From the NCBI GenBank assembly GCA_036733165.1, contig DAINBB010000004.1:1-64000 (forward strand): a DNA stretch of 64,000 nucleotides. The letters run 5' to 3'. The notes beneath the pieces are model-generated. The model was given only the letters and a program-made list of their open reading frames with translations, did no database searches and was not told the origin of the DNA. The position numbers and the translations under genes were made by a program. Numbering within the stretch: position 1 is the first letter of the stretch; each line of letters opens with the position of its first letter. The stretch is from JAFGGT01 sp036733165 (lineage in GTDB: Archaea > Methanobacteriota_B > Thermococci > Methanofastidiosales > NM3). Of the stretch, positions 25,011 to 33,595 are shown one piece after another.

Positions 25011-25559
25011 TCAAATATTCCTCAAGGGGATATATATGGAATTGAGCCGTTCATAGAAACCACGCGTGTGCAAGGACCTCTCCAGCCTCAGAGAGGGATG
25101 TCTGTAGTCCATATGATGACAGAACTCATGTATGAGCGTGTTGAACAGCGTCTTGTAGGCGACCCTCTTGCCGGTCGCTGTCAACGTGTACAAGGCTATC
25201 ATCGAACGTCCGGGATAATATTTCCCATGGGTGGATGAGACGATCCTCTTCTTGCCAGTGGCGGGGTCCACCTTCCTTCTTGATGGACGTTTTCCCCTAA
25301 GCACCAGCTCAACACCGTCCTCTATGCAGAAGGAACCGTTCAGGGCGTTGAGAAGATTCTGCCCCGAACGCAGTATAAGGTCATCACGGCCGGTAAACGT
25401 GGATTCCTTGAAGAGGAGTACAGCCTCACGCACATCGTCGTCAGGACAAAAATCCAATGAGATGGAGTTCGACCGCCTATAGGGGTCGACGGATGTCCCT
25501 GCTACGTTGGACATTTTAAATGAAGTCGTCCCTTTCCCTCTTCTTATCCAAGAGAACAA
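25011..25559 (-). CDS. Putative zinc metallopeptidase-like protein
   Basis: This 182-residue protein contains LIHEFCHHMDYRH near residue 145, an HExxH zinc motif. HTRGFYERL follows about 20 residues later and could supply a further ligand. The pattern resembles small SprT-like or DUF-type metalloprotease domains of unknown substrate. GAGGT six bases before TTG 25559 supports that start; ATG 25514 is the alternative. It follows the Mrp ATPase by 28 bp on the same strand, so co-transcription is likely. Confidence 0.6.
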   Translation of the reverse strand: MFSWIRRGKGTTSFKMSNVAGTSVDPYRRSNSISLDFCPDDDVREAVLLFKESTFTGRDDLILRSGQNLLNALNGSFCIEDGVELVLRGKRPSRRKVDPATGKKRIVSSTHGKYYPGRSMIALYTLTATGKRVAYKTLFNTLIHEFCHHMDYRHPSLRLERSLHTRGFYERLNSIYIPLRNI

Positions 25560-25587
25560 TTGAATACCTCATTGCGCGACAAGTGGC

Positions 25588-26376
25588 CTATTGGATGCCC
25601 TTTAACATGTTGTCAACGATCTCCTTGACATAGTCCCTCTCATAGCTACCTATCTCGCCATTGTCCGCAAGCTTTGATATCTCGTGGTCCAATGGTATCG
25701 AGCCGAGGAATGGCACCTCTGCCAACTTTGCAAGAGCCTCGCCCTCGTCCTTGCCGAAGATCTCATACTTCTCTCCGCACTTTGGACAAACGGCATATGC
25801 CATGTTCTGGACAAGTCCAAGTATCCTTATCTTCATCGTCTTGGACATGCTGATGGCCTTTCTGACTATCTCGAACGCAAGTTGCTGGGGCGAAGTGACC
25901 ACGACCATGCCTTCCAGGTTCATGCTCTGCATGACCGTAAGTGGAGCGTCGCTCGTTCCGGGCGGAAGGTCTACTATGAGGTAGTCCAGTTCCCCCCATG
26001 AGATGTCAGACATGAACTGCCTGACCGCATTGGCGATCATCGGGCCTCTCCAAATGACCGCGGAAGTGTTGTCATGAAGGACAAGGCTCAACGACATTAC
26101 CCTGATGCCTTCCTTGGTCGCCGGCGGCACTATTCCATCATCCCCCTGAACGGGCAGTTCGGTTATGCCGAACATCTTTGGTATGCTGGGGCCGGTTATG
26201 TCCGCATCGAGCAGGCCTACCTTGAAACCACTCTTGGCCAGATAGCTTGCGATAAGACCAGAAACGAGAGATTTGCCTACGCCGCCCTTTCCGCTGGCAA
26301 CGGCGATCTTGTGTTTTATCTTTCCCATTCGCTCCTCTATTTTTTGATTCTGTTGAACCATTTTTTCATCCATCAT
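25588..26376 (-). CDS. apbC: Mrp/NBP35 (ApbC) Fe-S cluster carrier ATPase
   Basis: The 262-residue P-loop ATPase has the deviant Walker A ASGKGGVGKS near residue 27. It also has the switch region VDLPPGTSDAPLT and the C-terminal CPKCGEKYEIFG, whose CxxC bridges an Fe-S cluster in the dimer. It delivers [4Fe-4S] clusters to target enzymes, which in methyl-utilising archaea include many ferredoxins and reductases. AAGGAGG in front of ATG 26376 fixes the start. Confidence 0.9.
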   Translation of the reverse strand: MMDEKMVQQNQKIEERMGKIKHKIAVASGKGGVGKSLVSGLIASYLAKSGFKVGLLDADITGPSIPKMFGITELPVQGDDGIVPPATKEGIRVMSLSLVLHDNTSAVIWRGPMIANAVRQFMSDISWGELDYLIVDLPPGTSDAPLTVMQSMNLEGMVVVTSPQQLAFEIVRKAISMSKTMKIRILGLVQNMAYAVCPKCGEKYEIFGKDEGEALAKLAEVPFLGSIPLDHEISKLADNGEIGSYERDYVKEIVDNMLKGIQ

Positions 26377-26519
26377 TTTGTTGCCTCCTTAATGAACAAA
26401 GGTGTAAATATATGAACTTCCCTATAAAAAATTAATTGGGACTATTTTTGGCGTGTTGAGAATCGGACCAGTGACAAAAGCAGCAAAAACTTTATTATTT
26501 CCTAACCATACTAAGTTCA

Positions 26520-26978
26520 ATGAGCGATGATGAAAAGCAATTCAGCAAGAAATATGAGGATTATCTGGAGTCTATCCTCTGCATAGTCACAAAGAAGGGC
26601 TATGCAAGGACCAAGGACGTGGCCAGTGCCCTTAGCATAACCCCGGCCAGTGTCGTAGAGATGTTCAAGAAACTGGACGATGATGAGCTTGTAAATTACA
26701 GGAAGTACGAAGGCGTCACGCTGACCCCCAGGGGAAAGGAGTTCGCCAAAAGAACGTATAAGAGGCATAAGATCATAAAACAGTTCCTCGAGCTCATCAG
26801 GGTGCCAAGGGAGATAGCGGACAACGATGCATGCATAATGGACCATCATCTATCATCTGCCACCATAGGCCAGATACGCAACCTGATCCAGTTCATAGAG
26901 GAGGCTCCCATCTCAGAGGAATGGCTGGAACAGTACAGGGAGTTTCTCAGTACGGGCAAGATAAACAGAAATCATTAA
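26520..26978 (+). CDS. DtxR/MntR-family metal-dependent transcriptional regulator
   Basis: The 152-residue protein has a winged helix at residues 8-70 (YEDYLESILCIV, ALSITPASVVEMFKKL, YEGVTLTPRGK). A dimerisation and metal-binding domain follows (ELIRVPREIADNDACIMDHHLS). This matches MntR/DtxR, which use Fe or Mn as corepressor. TTTATTA at 26491-26497 lies about 26 bp before ATG 26520 with no ribosome binding site, so a leaderless mRNA is likely. The regulated genes are not evident; the FetAB-like exporter in this window is a possible target. Confidence 0.85.
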   Translation: MSDDEKQFSKKYEDYLESILCIVTKKGYARTKDVASALSITPASVVEMFKKLDDDELVNYRKYEGVTLTPRGKEFAKRTYKRHKIIKQFLELIRVPREIADNDACIMDHHLSSATIGQIRNLIQFIEEAPISEEWLEQYREFLSTGKINRNH

Positions 26979-27030
26979 AATGCTCCATGACGGATTCAAT
27001 AAACAAGTATTGTTCTCAAGGCGATGATAA

Positions 27031-27366
27031 ATGACCTCCAAACAGAAGGCAAAAGGATACTTTTATGAAAAAAAGACCGAAGACTACCTTAACACCATCA
27101 ACGGGGTAAGCGCGAAGAGATCTGTAGCATCTGGCGCCTATGGTAGATTCAGCAAGGAATTGGACGGGGATGTGAGGGCAAACATCCACAAGGACACCTA
27201 CAAGGTGGAATCAAAGGCAAGGAACAAGGAGTTCCCTAAATGGATGGAAAACGCATTCTTGCAGGGAGATGTGGTCTTCTTTTGGAAACCGAGGTGCGAG
27301 CCTGTGGTGGCCATGCCTTTCGAAATATTCAAGAAGATGATAGAGGATGCGGAGGAGACGGAATAG
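27031..27366 (+). CDS. Hjc-like PD-(D/E)xK nuclease (putative Holliday-junction resolvase)
   Basis: This 111-residue protein begins with KGYFYEKKTEDYLN and continues VASGAYGRFSKELDGDVRA and then YKVESKARNKEF. The Asp followed by E-x-K about 15 residues later, after a Ser/Gly-rich strand, is the active-site pattern of Hjc-type resolvases. It lacks part of the usual N-terminal helix and may be a divergent relative. The start codon follows GGCGATGATAA. If it is a resolvase, PINA at 8149-9936 would be its expected partner. Confidence 0.6.
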   Translation: MTSKQKAKGYFYEKKTEDYLNTINGVSAKRSVASGAYGRFSKELDGDVRANIHKDTYKVESKARNKEFPKWMENAFLQGDVVFFWKPRCEPVVAMPFEIFKKMIEDAEETE

Positions 27367-27368
27367 TC

Positions 27369-27866
27369 TCACTCCACACCAAACATCCTTATCCCCTTTT
27401 TCTCGAGTGTCGATATCACTGAGATAGATATCACCGCCCCTATCATGAACTGCGCGAAGTTGAACGGCAGTTCCTCCAATGCCGCCGGCAGACCGAAAAG
27501 ATAGGTCTCTGCAATGAAGTAACCTGACGTGAGGACAATCCCCCCCACGATCAGGGCCAGGGCCCTCGTCCTTATGTCCCTTCTCTTTCCGATAATGCCC
27601 ACCAGCAGGCCCTCTACGCCCTTTACTACGAAGGTTATGGGGGCAAAGGAACCAAAACCCAGGTACAGGTCTGCGAGGGCGGAACCTACACCGCCCGCAA
27701 ATCCTGCGGTAATGCCACCGAATAGAAAGGCCGTGATGTATATGGCGGTCTCCCCGAAGTTGAAGTAACCTCCTGTGGCGGCGATTGGAATTGGCGGAAT
27801 TATGGCCGTGGCTATGAACACCAGTGCAGTGAATGACGCCCTTATGGCAATATCGCGGGATTGCAT
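27369..27866 (-). CDS. ECF transporter substrate-binding (S) component
   Basis: This membrane protein of 165 residues has five or six segments. The conserved N-terminal helix is RASFTALVFIATAIIPP, followed by GGYFNFGETAIYITAFLFGG and GSALADLYLGFGSFAPITF, then VKGVEGLLVGIIG. This is the pattern of the thiamine/pyrimidine-type S components that plug into a shared EcfAAT energising module. No EcfA or EcfT gene is in this window. The substrate vitamin cannot be told. It converges on the Hjc-like gene with a two-base gap. Confidence 0.82.
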   Translation of the reverse strand: MQSRDIAIRASFTALVFIATAIIPPIPIAATGGYFNFGETAIYITAFLFGGITAGFAGGVGSALADLYLGFGSFAPITFVVKGVEGLLVGIIGKRRDIRTRALALIVGGIVLTSGYFIAETYLFGLPAALEELPFNFAQFMIGAVISISVISTLEKKGIRMFGVE

Positions 27867-27927
27867 AAGATATGCAAATTCTCAAAGGATTAAAAAAACT
27901 ATGCTTAATAACTCATATGTGTTATGA

Positions 27928-29160
27928 CTAGAACCATTCGTCCAAGACCTTCTGTCTAGAGGTGAAGTTCAGGAGCTGTGACCTATCAATGTACCTTCTT
28001 GCCGGAAGCGTGAGGAATCCGTCAAGGTCGGCTATCGCCTCGTCCAGCGTGTCGAACTTCTTCGGCCCCCGCTCCAAGGCATCCTCGAGTATCGTTCTTA
28101 CCCTCCAAACGCCGATTGGCGTGTGATACGAAGGTTGCACCTCCATGATCACCAAGGCCATTGCCTGTCTCTTGATATTATCAAGGTACCTTGTGACAGG
28201 GAGCCTGCCTGCATAATATGCCCCCGTTATCACATCGGCATACTTCTTCCTTCCTGTAAAGTACTCCCAGTCCGATATTATGCTCGGGTTGATGTCCTCG
28301 CCGGAGAACAGGGACCCTGGCAGCCAGCATTCCAGGAACTCATAGGACCATACGCCCGGAATAAATAACGCCGCCAGTTTGTTACCTATCTCCTCGTGGT
28401 GGAACACCATGTGTTCAGATATCTGGGGGCGCTGCCTGACAGACCTCATGAGGTCCTTGGACAATATGTCATCGGTGGCTGTTATGGACCATCTGGTGGG
28501 AACGAACTTTCGATTCTTCTGTTCCCCAAGTATCCCTGCAGAGAGCAGTTTGGAGATATGGGACACATCCACCCCCCTATCGTATAACGTCTTGATGCCT
28601 TCTGTTGCCAACAGGTCGTCGTTGTGCACCTTGTCTATGCTGTTGGGAATGTGTGGATTCTGGGCAAGGTCCAACTTTCTAAGTATCTCCGACGGACCGT
28701 GTGGAGCCGAGAACTCGGACAGCTTCATTCCAAATCTTGGTTTCTTCTCAAATGACAACTCCGTGTCGACCGGCCTGTCGGACATCACTATGTCCTGCAT
28801 CAGCATGACGCGTCTGATGGGGTCCCTGGCGACCTTGACGTCCAATTGGTCCTTGGAGCGTATGAGCGACGTCCTGAAATCGATTATCTCTTCCAACTGT
28901 CTCCCATGCCAGCTCTCGGGCCTGTCCATATCCGATGTATCGCCGATTATGGGGGGCACGAGAGGACCCATGTATACCTTCGGATAGTTCCAACTGCCCA
29001 CGAATATGGACGATGGAGATGAACCAAATATGTCCTTGGAGAGTTTTGGCATCACCTTCGACCTGATTCTCACCCGCTCCAATATGGGACAGAGCGGCCT
29101 TCCGCACAATAGCTTGTTCCCCTTGCAGATGGCACATCTCTCCCCCTTGGACATTTGCAT
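27928..29160 (-). CDS. nreA: DNA repair protein NreA
   Basis: The 410-residue protein begins with a zinc finger (CAICKGNKLLCGRPLCP). It continues with the conserved Nre core, including SSIFVGSWNYPKVYMGPLVP near residue 50, and ends with a PCNA-interacting box QKVLDEWF at the very C-terminus. Archaeal NreA proteins help survival after alkylation or cross-linking damage and bind PCNA through this tail. A start at 29154 is also possible. It joins EndoQ as a second probable PCNA client in the window. Confidence 0.9.
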   Translation of the reverse strand: MQMSKGERCAICKGNKLLCGRPLCPILERVRIRSKVMPKLSKDIFGSSPSSIFVGSWNYPKVYMGPLVPPIIGDTSDMDRPESWHGRQLEEIIDFRTSLIRSKDQLDVKVARDPIRRVMLMQDIVMSDRPVDTELSFEKKPRFGMKLSEFSAPHGPSEILRKLDLAQNPHIPNSIDKVHNDDLLATEGIKTLYDRGVDVSHISKLLSAGILGEQKNRKFVPTRWSITATDDILSKDLMRSVRQRPQISEHMVFHHEEIGNKLAALFIPGVWSYEFLECWLPGSLFSGEDINPSIISDWEYFTGRKKYADVITGAYYAGRLPVTRYLDNIKRQAMALVIMEVQPSYHTPIGVWRVRTILEDALERGPKKFDTLDEAIADLDGFLTLPARRYIDRSQLLNFTSRQKVLDEWF

Positions 29161-29352
29161 GGATAAAGCTCTCCGGGGAAATAGTTAAGGATTTCGATTT
29201 GTCCATCGGGGTCTGAATGCCAATAGATATGGTTTTGCATATCACGCGCCCGATTCCCATATACAAGGGCGAGGGATGCATAACGTATATATTATTGTAA
29301 ATCAATATATTCATCTTCATGATCCCAATTCCATATATAACGTGGTGTTATA

Positions 29353-30540
29353 ATGATAGAATATAACGATCTGTTCTCTGAAAGAGTCAAGGACCTAAAG
29401 GCATCAGAAGTGAGGGAATTACTAAAACTCACAATGAGGCCAGAGATAATATCATTCGCAGGAGGACTGCCGAATCCAAAGTCATTTCCCATGGAGGATA
29501 TCTTCAGGATATCCCAAAGCGTCCTTTTGAACTCCGGAGAGGATGCTCTGCAATACACCACCACAGAGGGTTATCCTGAACTCAGGAAGTTCCTCGCGGC
29601 AAGGGAAAGGAGCGTAAGCGTCCTTGCGACCGAGGAAAACATACTGATAACGTCCGGTAGCCAACAGGGGCTGGAACTGGTGGCAAAGACGTTCATAAAT
29701 CCCGGAGACAAGATAATTGTTGAAAGTCCCAGTTATCTTGGGGGGCTCTCGGCCTTCAAGATGTATCAGGCCCAGTTCGAGACGGTCCCGCTGGAGGAGG
29801 ATGGCGCAGACCTCGATAGGCTTAGAGAAATACTGGACAGATCGGAAACGAGGCCAAAACTGTTCTACACCGTCCCGACGTTCCAGAATCCCTCGGGTAT
29901 CACATATTCCAAGGACAAGAGGAAAGAGCTGGCAGAGATAGCCTACGAGTACGATCTGACAATACTGGAGGACAATCCGTATGAAAAGCTCAGATTCGCA
30001 GGTAACAGGATAAAATCGATAAAGGCCTATGCGCCAGAGAACACCATATACCTGTCCACGTTCTCAAAGGTCCTGTCGCCCGGCTTCAGGCTTGCCTGGA
30101 TATGTGCGCCAAAAGAAGTGATAGACAAGCTCATAATAGTGAAACAGGCGACCGACCTCTGCTCAAACTCCTATGTTCAGCATATCACATACCAGCTTTT
30201 GCTAAGAGGGCTCATAGATAGGCACGTGCCATGGATAGCGGCCATGTACAAGGAAAAGAGGGACATCATGCTTGACGCCATGGAGAAATACTTCCCAGAG
30301 GGGGTGACCTGGACAAGACCCGATGGTGGCATGTTCATATGGGTAACGCTTCCGGAACATATTAATGCAAAGGAGATGTTCCCAGAGGCCTTGAAGGAGA
30401 ATGTGGCCTATGTGCACGGCGGCGCCTTCCACGTGGAAGGGGGATTCAATCACATGAGACTTGCGTTCATCTATGAGTCTAACGAAAATATAGTGGAAGG
30501 GATAAAGAGACTGGGCATGGTCATAAAGAACAACCTATGA
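29353..30540 (+). CDS. PLP-dependent aminotransferase (LysN/aminoadipate type, class I)
   Basis: This 395-residue fold-type I aminotransferase starts with ISFAGGLPNPKSFP, typical of the 2-aminoadipate/aromatic aminotransferase group. It carries YTVPTFQNPSG, DNPYEKLRF and the PLP lysine in STFSKVLSPGFRLAW near residue 238. The likely substrates are 2-oxo acids such as oxoadipate, branched-chain or aromatic oxo acids. CATATATAACG lies about 20 bp before ATG 29353 and GTGGTG precedes it. It is monocistronic and convergent with the next gene. Confidence 0.85.
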   Translation: MIEYNDLFSERVKDLKASEVRELLKLTMRPEIISFAGGLPNPKSFPMEDIFRISQSVLLNSGEDALQYTTTEGYPELRKFLAARERSVSVLATEENILITSGSQQGLELVAKTFINPGDKIIVESPSYLGGLSAFKMYQAQFETVPLEEDGADLDRLREILDRSETRPKLFYTVPTFQNPSGITYSKDKRKELAEIAYEYDLTILEDNPYEKLRFAGNRIKSIKAYAPENTIYLSTFSKVLSPGFRLAWICAPKEVIDKLIIVKQATDLCSNSYVQHITYQLLLRGLIDRHVPWIAAMYKEKRDIMLDAMEKYFPEGVTWTRPDGGMFIWVTLPEHINAKEMFPEALKENVAYVHGGAFHVEGGFNHMRLAFIYESNENIVEGIKRLGMVIKNNL

Positions 30541-30541
30541 G

Positions 30542-31045
30542 CTAACCGTACATCCCTCCGCCCTCATTTTTCAGAAGCAGCCTATCCAGTTCGAGGCTCA
30601 GTTTCTTGTCGAGCTTGCCCTGACTCTTCGAGATGGAGGATAGGGGATTTCCCACTATATTGAAAGGGCCTGTCATGACATTCGTGAAGTCTTCCTCAAG
30701 AGGTTTGGGATCTATCTTGGATATGGATTCGATAACCTCCAATGAGACCTCTCCAGATTTCCTGATGTCCTCTTGGATCTTCAATAGCATGGTTTTCGAA
30801 AGGTCCCTCCACCCGAAGGACATGGTGTATGGCGTTTCTACCCTATCGGATTTTGTGCTCCCCCCCACGCTCAGATTGTTGTAGGGGGAGATGTGATGTG
30901 TCTTTATCTGCCAAAGTCGCCTGTCCTTTTGTATCAGCACGACGGACCTGTTCTTTTTGTCGACCCCTAACGTGATGAACCATCCCAGAGGGTCACGGTT
31001 GTACCTAGTATAGACCTCTTCAAATATGTCTTTGCTACTTTGCAT
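30542..31045 (-). CDS. Unrecognised protein coupled to iscU
   Basis: I do not recognise this 167-residue protein. The first half is beta-rich (DPLGWFITLGVDKKNRSVVL, then KDRRLWQIKTHH) and could be a small sensor-like or cystatin-like sheet. The second half is helical and charged. ATG 31045 overlaps the iscU stop codon by about 11 bases, which makes translational coupling to iscU and iscS likely. It may have a role in Fe-S assembly or simply be co-expressed. Confidence 0.6.
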   Translation of the reverse strand: MQSSKDIFEEVYTRYNRDPLGWFITLGVDKKNRSVVLIQKDRRLWQIKTHHISPYNNLSVGGSTKSDRVETPYTMSFGWRDLSKTMLLKIQEDIRKSGEVSLEVIESISKIDPKPLEEDFTNVMTGPFNIVGNPLSSISKSQGKLDKKLSLELDRLLLKNEGGGMYG

Positions 31046-31415
31046 GCCTGTCACGGTATTTTTTGATAGCCTTTTCAAAGGCATCCGGTGCCAGGACCGA
31101 GCAATGGATCTTCTTTTCAGGAAGGCCCCCAAGCTCGTTGACCACCACATCGCTGGTGATCTTCAATGCATCATCTATCGTCTTTCCTTTCACAAGCTCG
31201 GTGAATATGGAAGATGTGGCTATGGCGGCACCGCAACCGAACGTCTTGAACTTTACATCAACGACCTTGTCATCCTTTATCTTCAGATACAGGGTAAGCA
31301 TATCACCGCATACGGGACTGCCGACGGTCTCCACTATATCGGCATCCTTCATCATTCCAACATTCTTGGGATTCTCAAAATGTTTTATGACCTTCTCATT
31401 GAATTCGTAAGCCAT
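31035..31415 (-). CDS. iscU: Fe-S cluster scaffold IscU
   Basis: This 126-residue scaffold has all three cluster cysteines: GSPVCGDMLTLYL (Cys36), KTFGCGAAIATSS (Cys60) and KKIHCSVLAPDAF (Cys104). The Asp after the first Cys that controls cluster release is also present. GGAGGAATAGG before ATG 31415 fixes the start. It lies three bases after iscS on the same strand, giving the order iscS-iscU-unknown. No IscA or chaperone genes are present. Confidence 0.95.
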   Translation of the reverse strand: MAYEFNEKVIKHFENPKNVGMMKDADIVETVGSPVCGDMLTLYLKIKDDKVVDVKFKTFGCGAAIATSSIFTELVKGKTIDDALKITSDVVVNELGGLPEKKIHCSVLAPDAFEKAIKKYRDRHAK

Positions 31416-31418
31416 TTC

Positions 31419-32582
31419 CTATTCCTCCTTCCACAGGGGGGACATCGCCCTTAGTCTGGATACTATGTTCTCCAGGGAATCGATGGTGTAGTCAACCTCC
31501 TGCATTGTGTTCATCCTGCTGAGAGAGAGCCTCAATGACCCATAGGCCTCTATTTGGGTCAGGCCCATCGCCATGAGAACATGCGAGGCCTTGCTCTTCT
31601 TCGAGGAGCAGGCGGACCCCGTCGATGCCGCGATGCCTGTCCTGTCAAGGGCAAGTATCAACGCTTCGCCCTCGATCGCCTCGAAAGACATGTTCACATT
31701 GTTGCATAATCTGTCTGTGGGATGCCCATTGAGTTTCACATTAGGTATCCTGTCAGTGATACCGGATATGAGTGCATCCCTAAGGTTTGTCATGTAAGCG
31801 ATATCCTTGTCGAGATCATTCTTTGCCATCTCACAAGCCTTCCCCAATCCAACTATCCCCGGTATGTTCTCCGTTGAGGACCTAAGGCCCCGTTCATGGC
31901 CGCCGCCGAATATTATCGGCTCTATGGGTGTTCCGTCCTTTATATAAAGTGCGCCTATCCCCTTTGGGCCATGTAGCTTGTGTCCAGAAATCGACAAGAG
32001 GTCGATATTGTCCTTTGAGACATCAATAGGCAGTTTTCCCAATGTCTGTACCGCATCGGTGTGAAAGAGTGCCCCGTTCTCATGTGCGATCCTGCCAATC
32101 TCCCTGATGGGTTGTATCGTTCCGACCTCATTGTTTGCATGCATTATGGTCACCAGAGTGGTCCTCTGGCATATGGCATCCTCCAGATCTTCCAATGATA
32201 CTGAACCCTTGTCATCAACGGGGAGATATGATACATCAAATCCACTTTTCTCCAAATGCTCACATGTTTCGAGCACTGCTGGGTGTTCGATCGAGGATGT
32301 GATTATATGATTGCCCTTTTCCTTGAGGGCCTCTGCAACACCTCTTATCGCAATGTTATCAGATTCCGTGCCGCCAGCAGTGAATATTATCTCACTTGCA
32401 TCGGCATTTATGATATTCGCCACCATGGCCCTTGAGTCCTTCATCGCCACAGAGGCATCTCTGCCAAAGCTGTGCAGGCTTGAAGCATTTCCATAAAATT
32501 CAGTGAAGTATGGCAACATGGCCTTTAGGACCTTTTCATCGACTCTTGTAGTGGCGCTATTGTCAAAATATATCTTGTCCAT
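31419..32582 (-). CDS. iscS: Cysteine desulfurase IscS/NifS
   Basis: This PLP enzyme of 387 residues takes sulfur from cysteine for Fe-S clusters. It has YFDNSATTRVDEKVL at the start, HANNEVGTIQPI, the PLP lysine in SISGHKLHGPKGIG near residue 200, and the persulfide cysteine in GSACSSKKSKASHVL near 325. It heads the iscS-iscU operon. Its promoter lies in a 63-bp region shared with the divergent dtdA gene, with GGTG just before the ATG at 32582. Confidence 0.95.
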   Translation of the reverse strand: MDKIYFDNSATTRVDEKVLKAMLPYFTEFYGNASSLHSFGRDASVAMKDSRAMVANIINADASEIIFTAGGTESDNIAIRGVAEALKEKGNHIITSSIEHPAVLETCEHLEKSGFDVSYLPVDDKGSVSLEDLEDAICQRTTLVTIMHANNEVGTIQPIREIGRIAHENGALFHTDAVQTLGKLPIDVSKDNIDLLSISGHKLHGPKGIGALYIKDGTPIEPIIFGGGHERGLRSSTENIPGIVGLGKACEMAKNDLDKDIAYMTNLRDALISGITDRIPNVKLNGHPTDRLCNNVNMSFEAIEGEALILALDRTGIAASTGSACSSKKSKASHVLMAMGLTQIEAYGSLRLSLSRMNTMQEVDYTIDSLENIVSRLRAMSPLWKEE

Positions 32583-32645
32583 ACAAACACCAATTTGTGA
32601 TTCTCACAAGACAACATTTAAAAGTTATCGTTAAGAGAGAAGCCC

Positions 32646-33452
32646 ATGATACTCATTATCGCCTCTGAACAGGACCCTGCAGGCATGAACATAGCCAATA
32701 ACATGCTTGAGCACTATGACTTCGAAAGGACCTCAGAAGGCATGTATGAGTATATGAAAAAAGACGCCATACTTACCATCATCAAGGAAAGGACGATATA
32801 CTCAGACTTCATAGAAAAGGGATTTCCTGATGTCGAGGCGAACTTCTTTATAACCAGACATAGTTCGGAGAGGGGGGTCAAGACCCTTTCGGTTCACTCG
32901 CCGGGCAACTTCAAGGATGCGATGCACGGAGGAAAAGAGGGCATGTTGTGTCCGTCAAATCCCATAGCCCAAAAGATTGCACTAAGAAGTCTTGTCAGGC
33001 AGAGGGACGAGACGGGGATCGAGTATGAGGTTTCCTTGGAGGCCACCCATCACGGGCCATTGACCGCAGTGCCTACGACATTTTTCGAAGTGGGCAGCAA
33101 ATCGGAACAATGGAACGATGCACAGGCAGGCGATCTGGTCGCGAATGCCACAATGGAGGCCCTTGACTGGAAGGACCACGAATACCCTTTGGCCATTGGC
33201 ATTGGCGGGGGACATTACCCGATAAAGATCTCGGAGGCCATCGACAGGAGCGAATGGGCCATTGGCCACATAATACCAAAATATGCATTTCCAATAGACA
33301 GGGGGACCATGATCAAGACCTTCGAGTATAACAGCGGCGGAAATACAGCCATCTTTGACTGGAAGGGCACCCCTAATCGTTCCTATTATGCGGAAATGGT
33401 CTCATCTTTGGGATACGATGTGTTGAAAACTAAGGATTTGACCTTTTTGTAG
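32646..33452 (+). CDS. dtdA: D-aminoacyl-tRNA deacylase DtdA (GEK1 type)
   Basis: This enzyme removes D-amino acids from mischarged tRNAs. The 268-residue protein opens with MILIIASEQDPAGMNI and carries FITRHSSERGVKTLSVHSPG near residue 72. It also has EATHHGPLTAVPTTFFEVGS and GIGGGHYPI, which are all signatures of the archaeal/plant DTD2 enzyme. Length is normal. The TATA-like ATTTAAAAG in the divergent iscS-dtdA spacer fits a near-leaderless start. Confidence 0.93.
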   Translation: MILIIASEQDPAGMNIANNMLEHYDFERTSEGMYEYMKKDAILTIIKERTIYSDFIEKGFPDVEANFFITRHSSERGVKTLSVHSPGNFKDAMHGGKEGMLCPSNPIAQKIALRSLVRQRDETGIEYEVSLEATHHGPLTAVPTTFFEVGSKSEQWNDAQAGDLVANATMEALDWKDHEYPLAIGIGGGHYPIKISEAIDRSEWAIGHIIPKYAFPIDRGTMIKTFEYNSGGNTAIFDWKGTPNRSYYAEMVSSLGYDVLKTKDLTFL

Positions 33453-33595
33453 CCGTAAATATGGGGAGAATAGTACAAAGATGATAAAAAGGGTTAATTA
33501 TGAGCTATTTTATGAATAAAAACCTTTAAATAGTATAAATCAAACTTATAAACAAATAATTATCATTTCCATTTCGCTAATTGGAGGTATATGAC

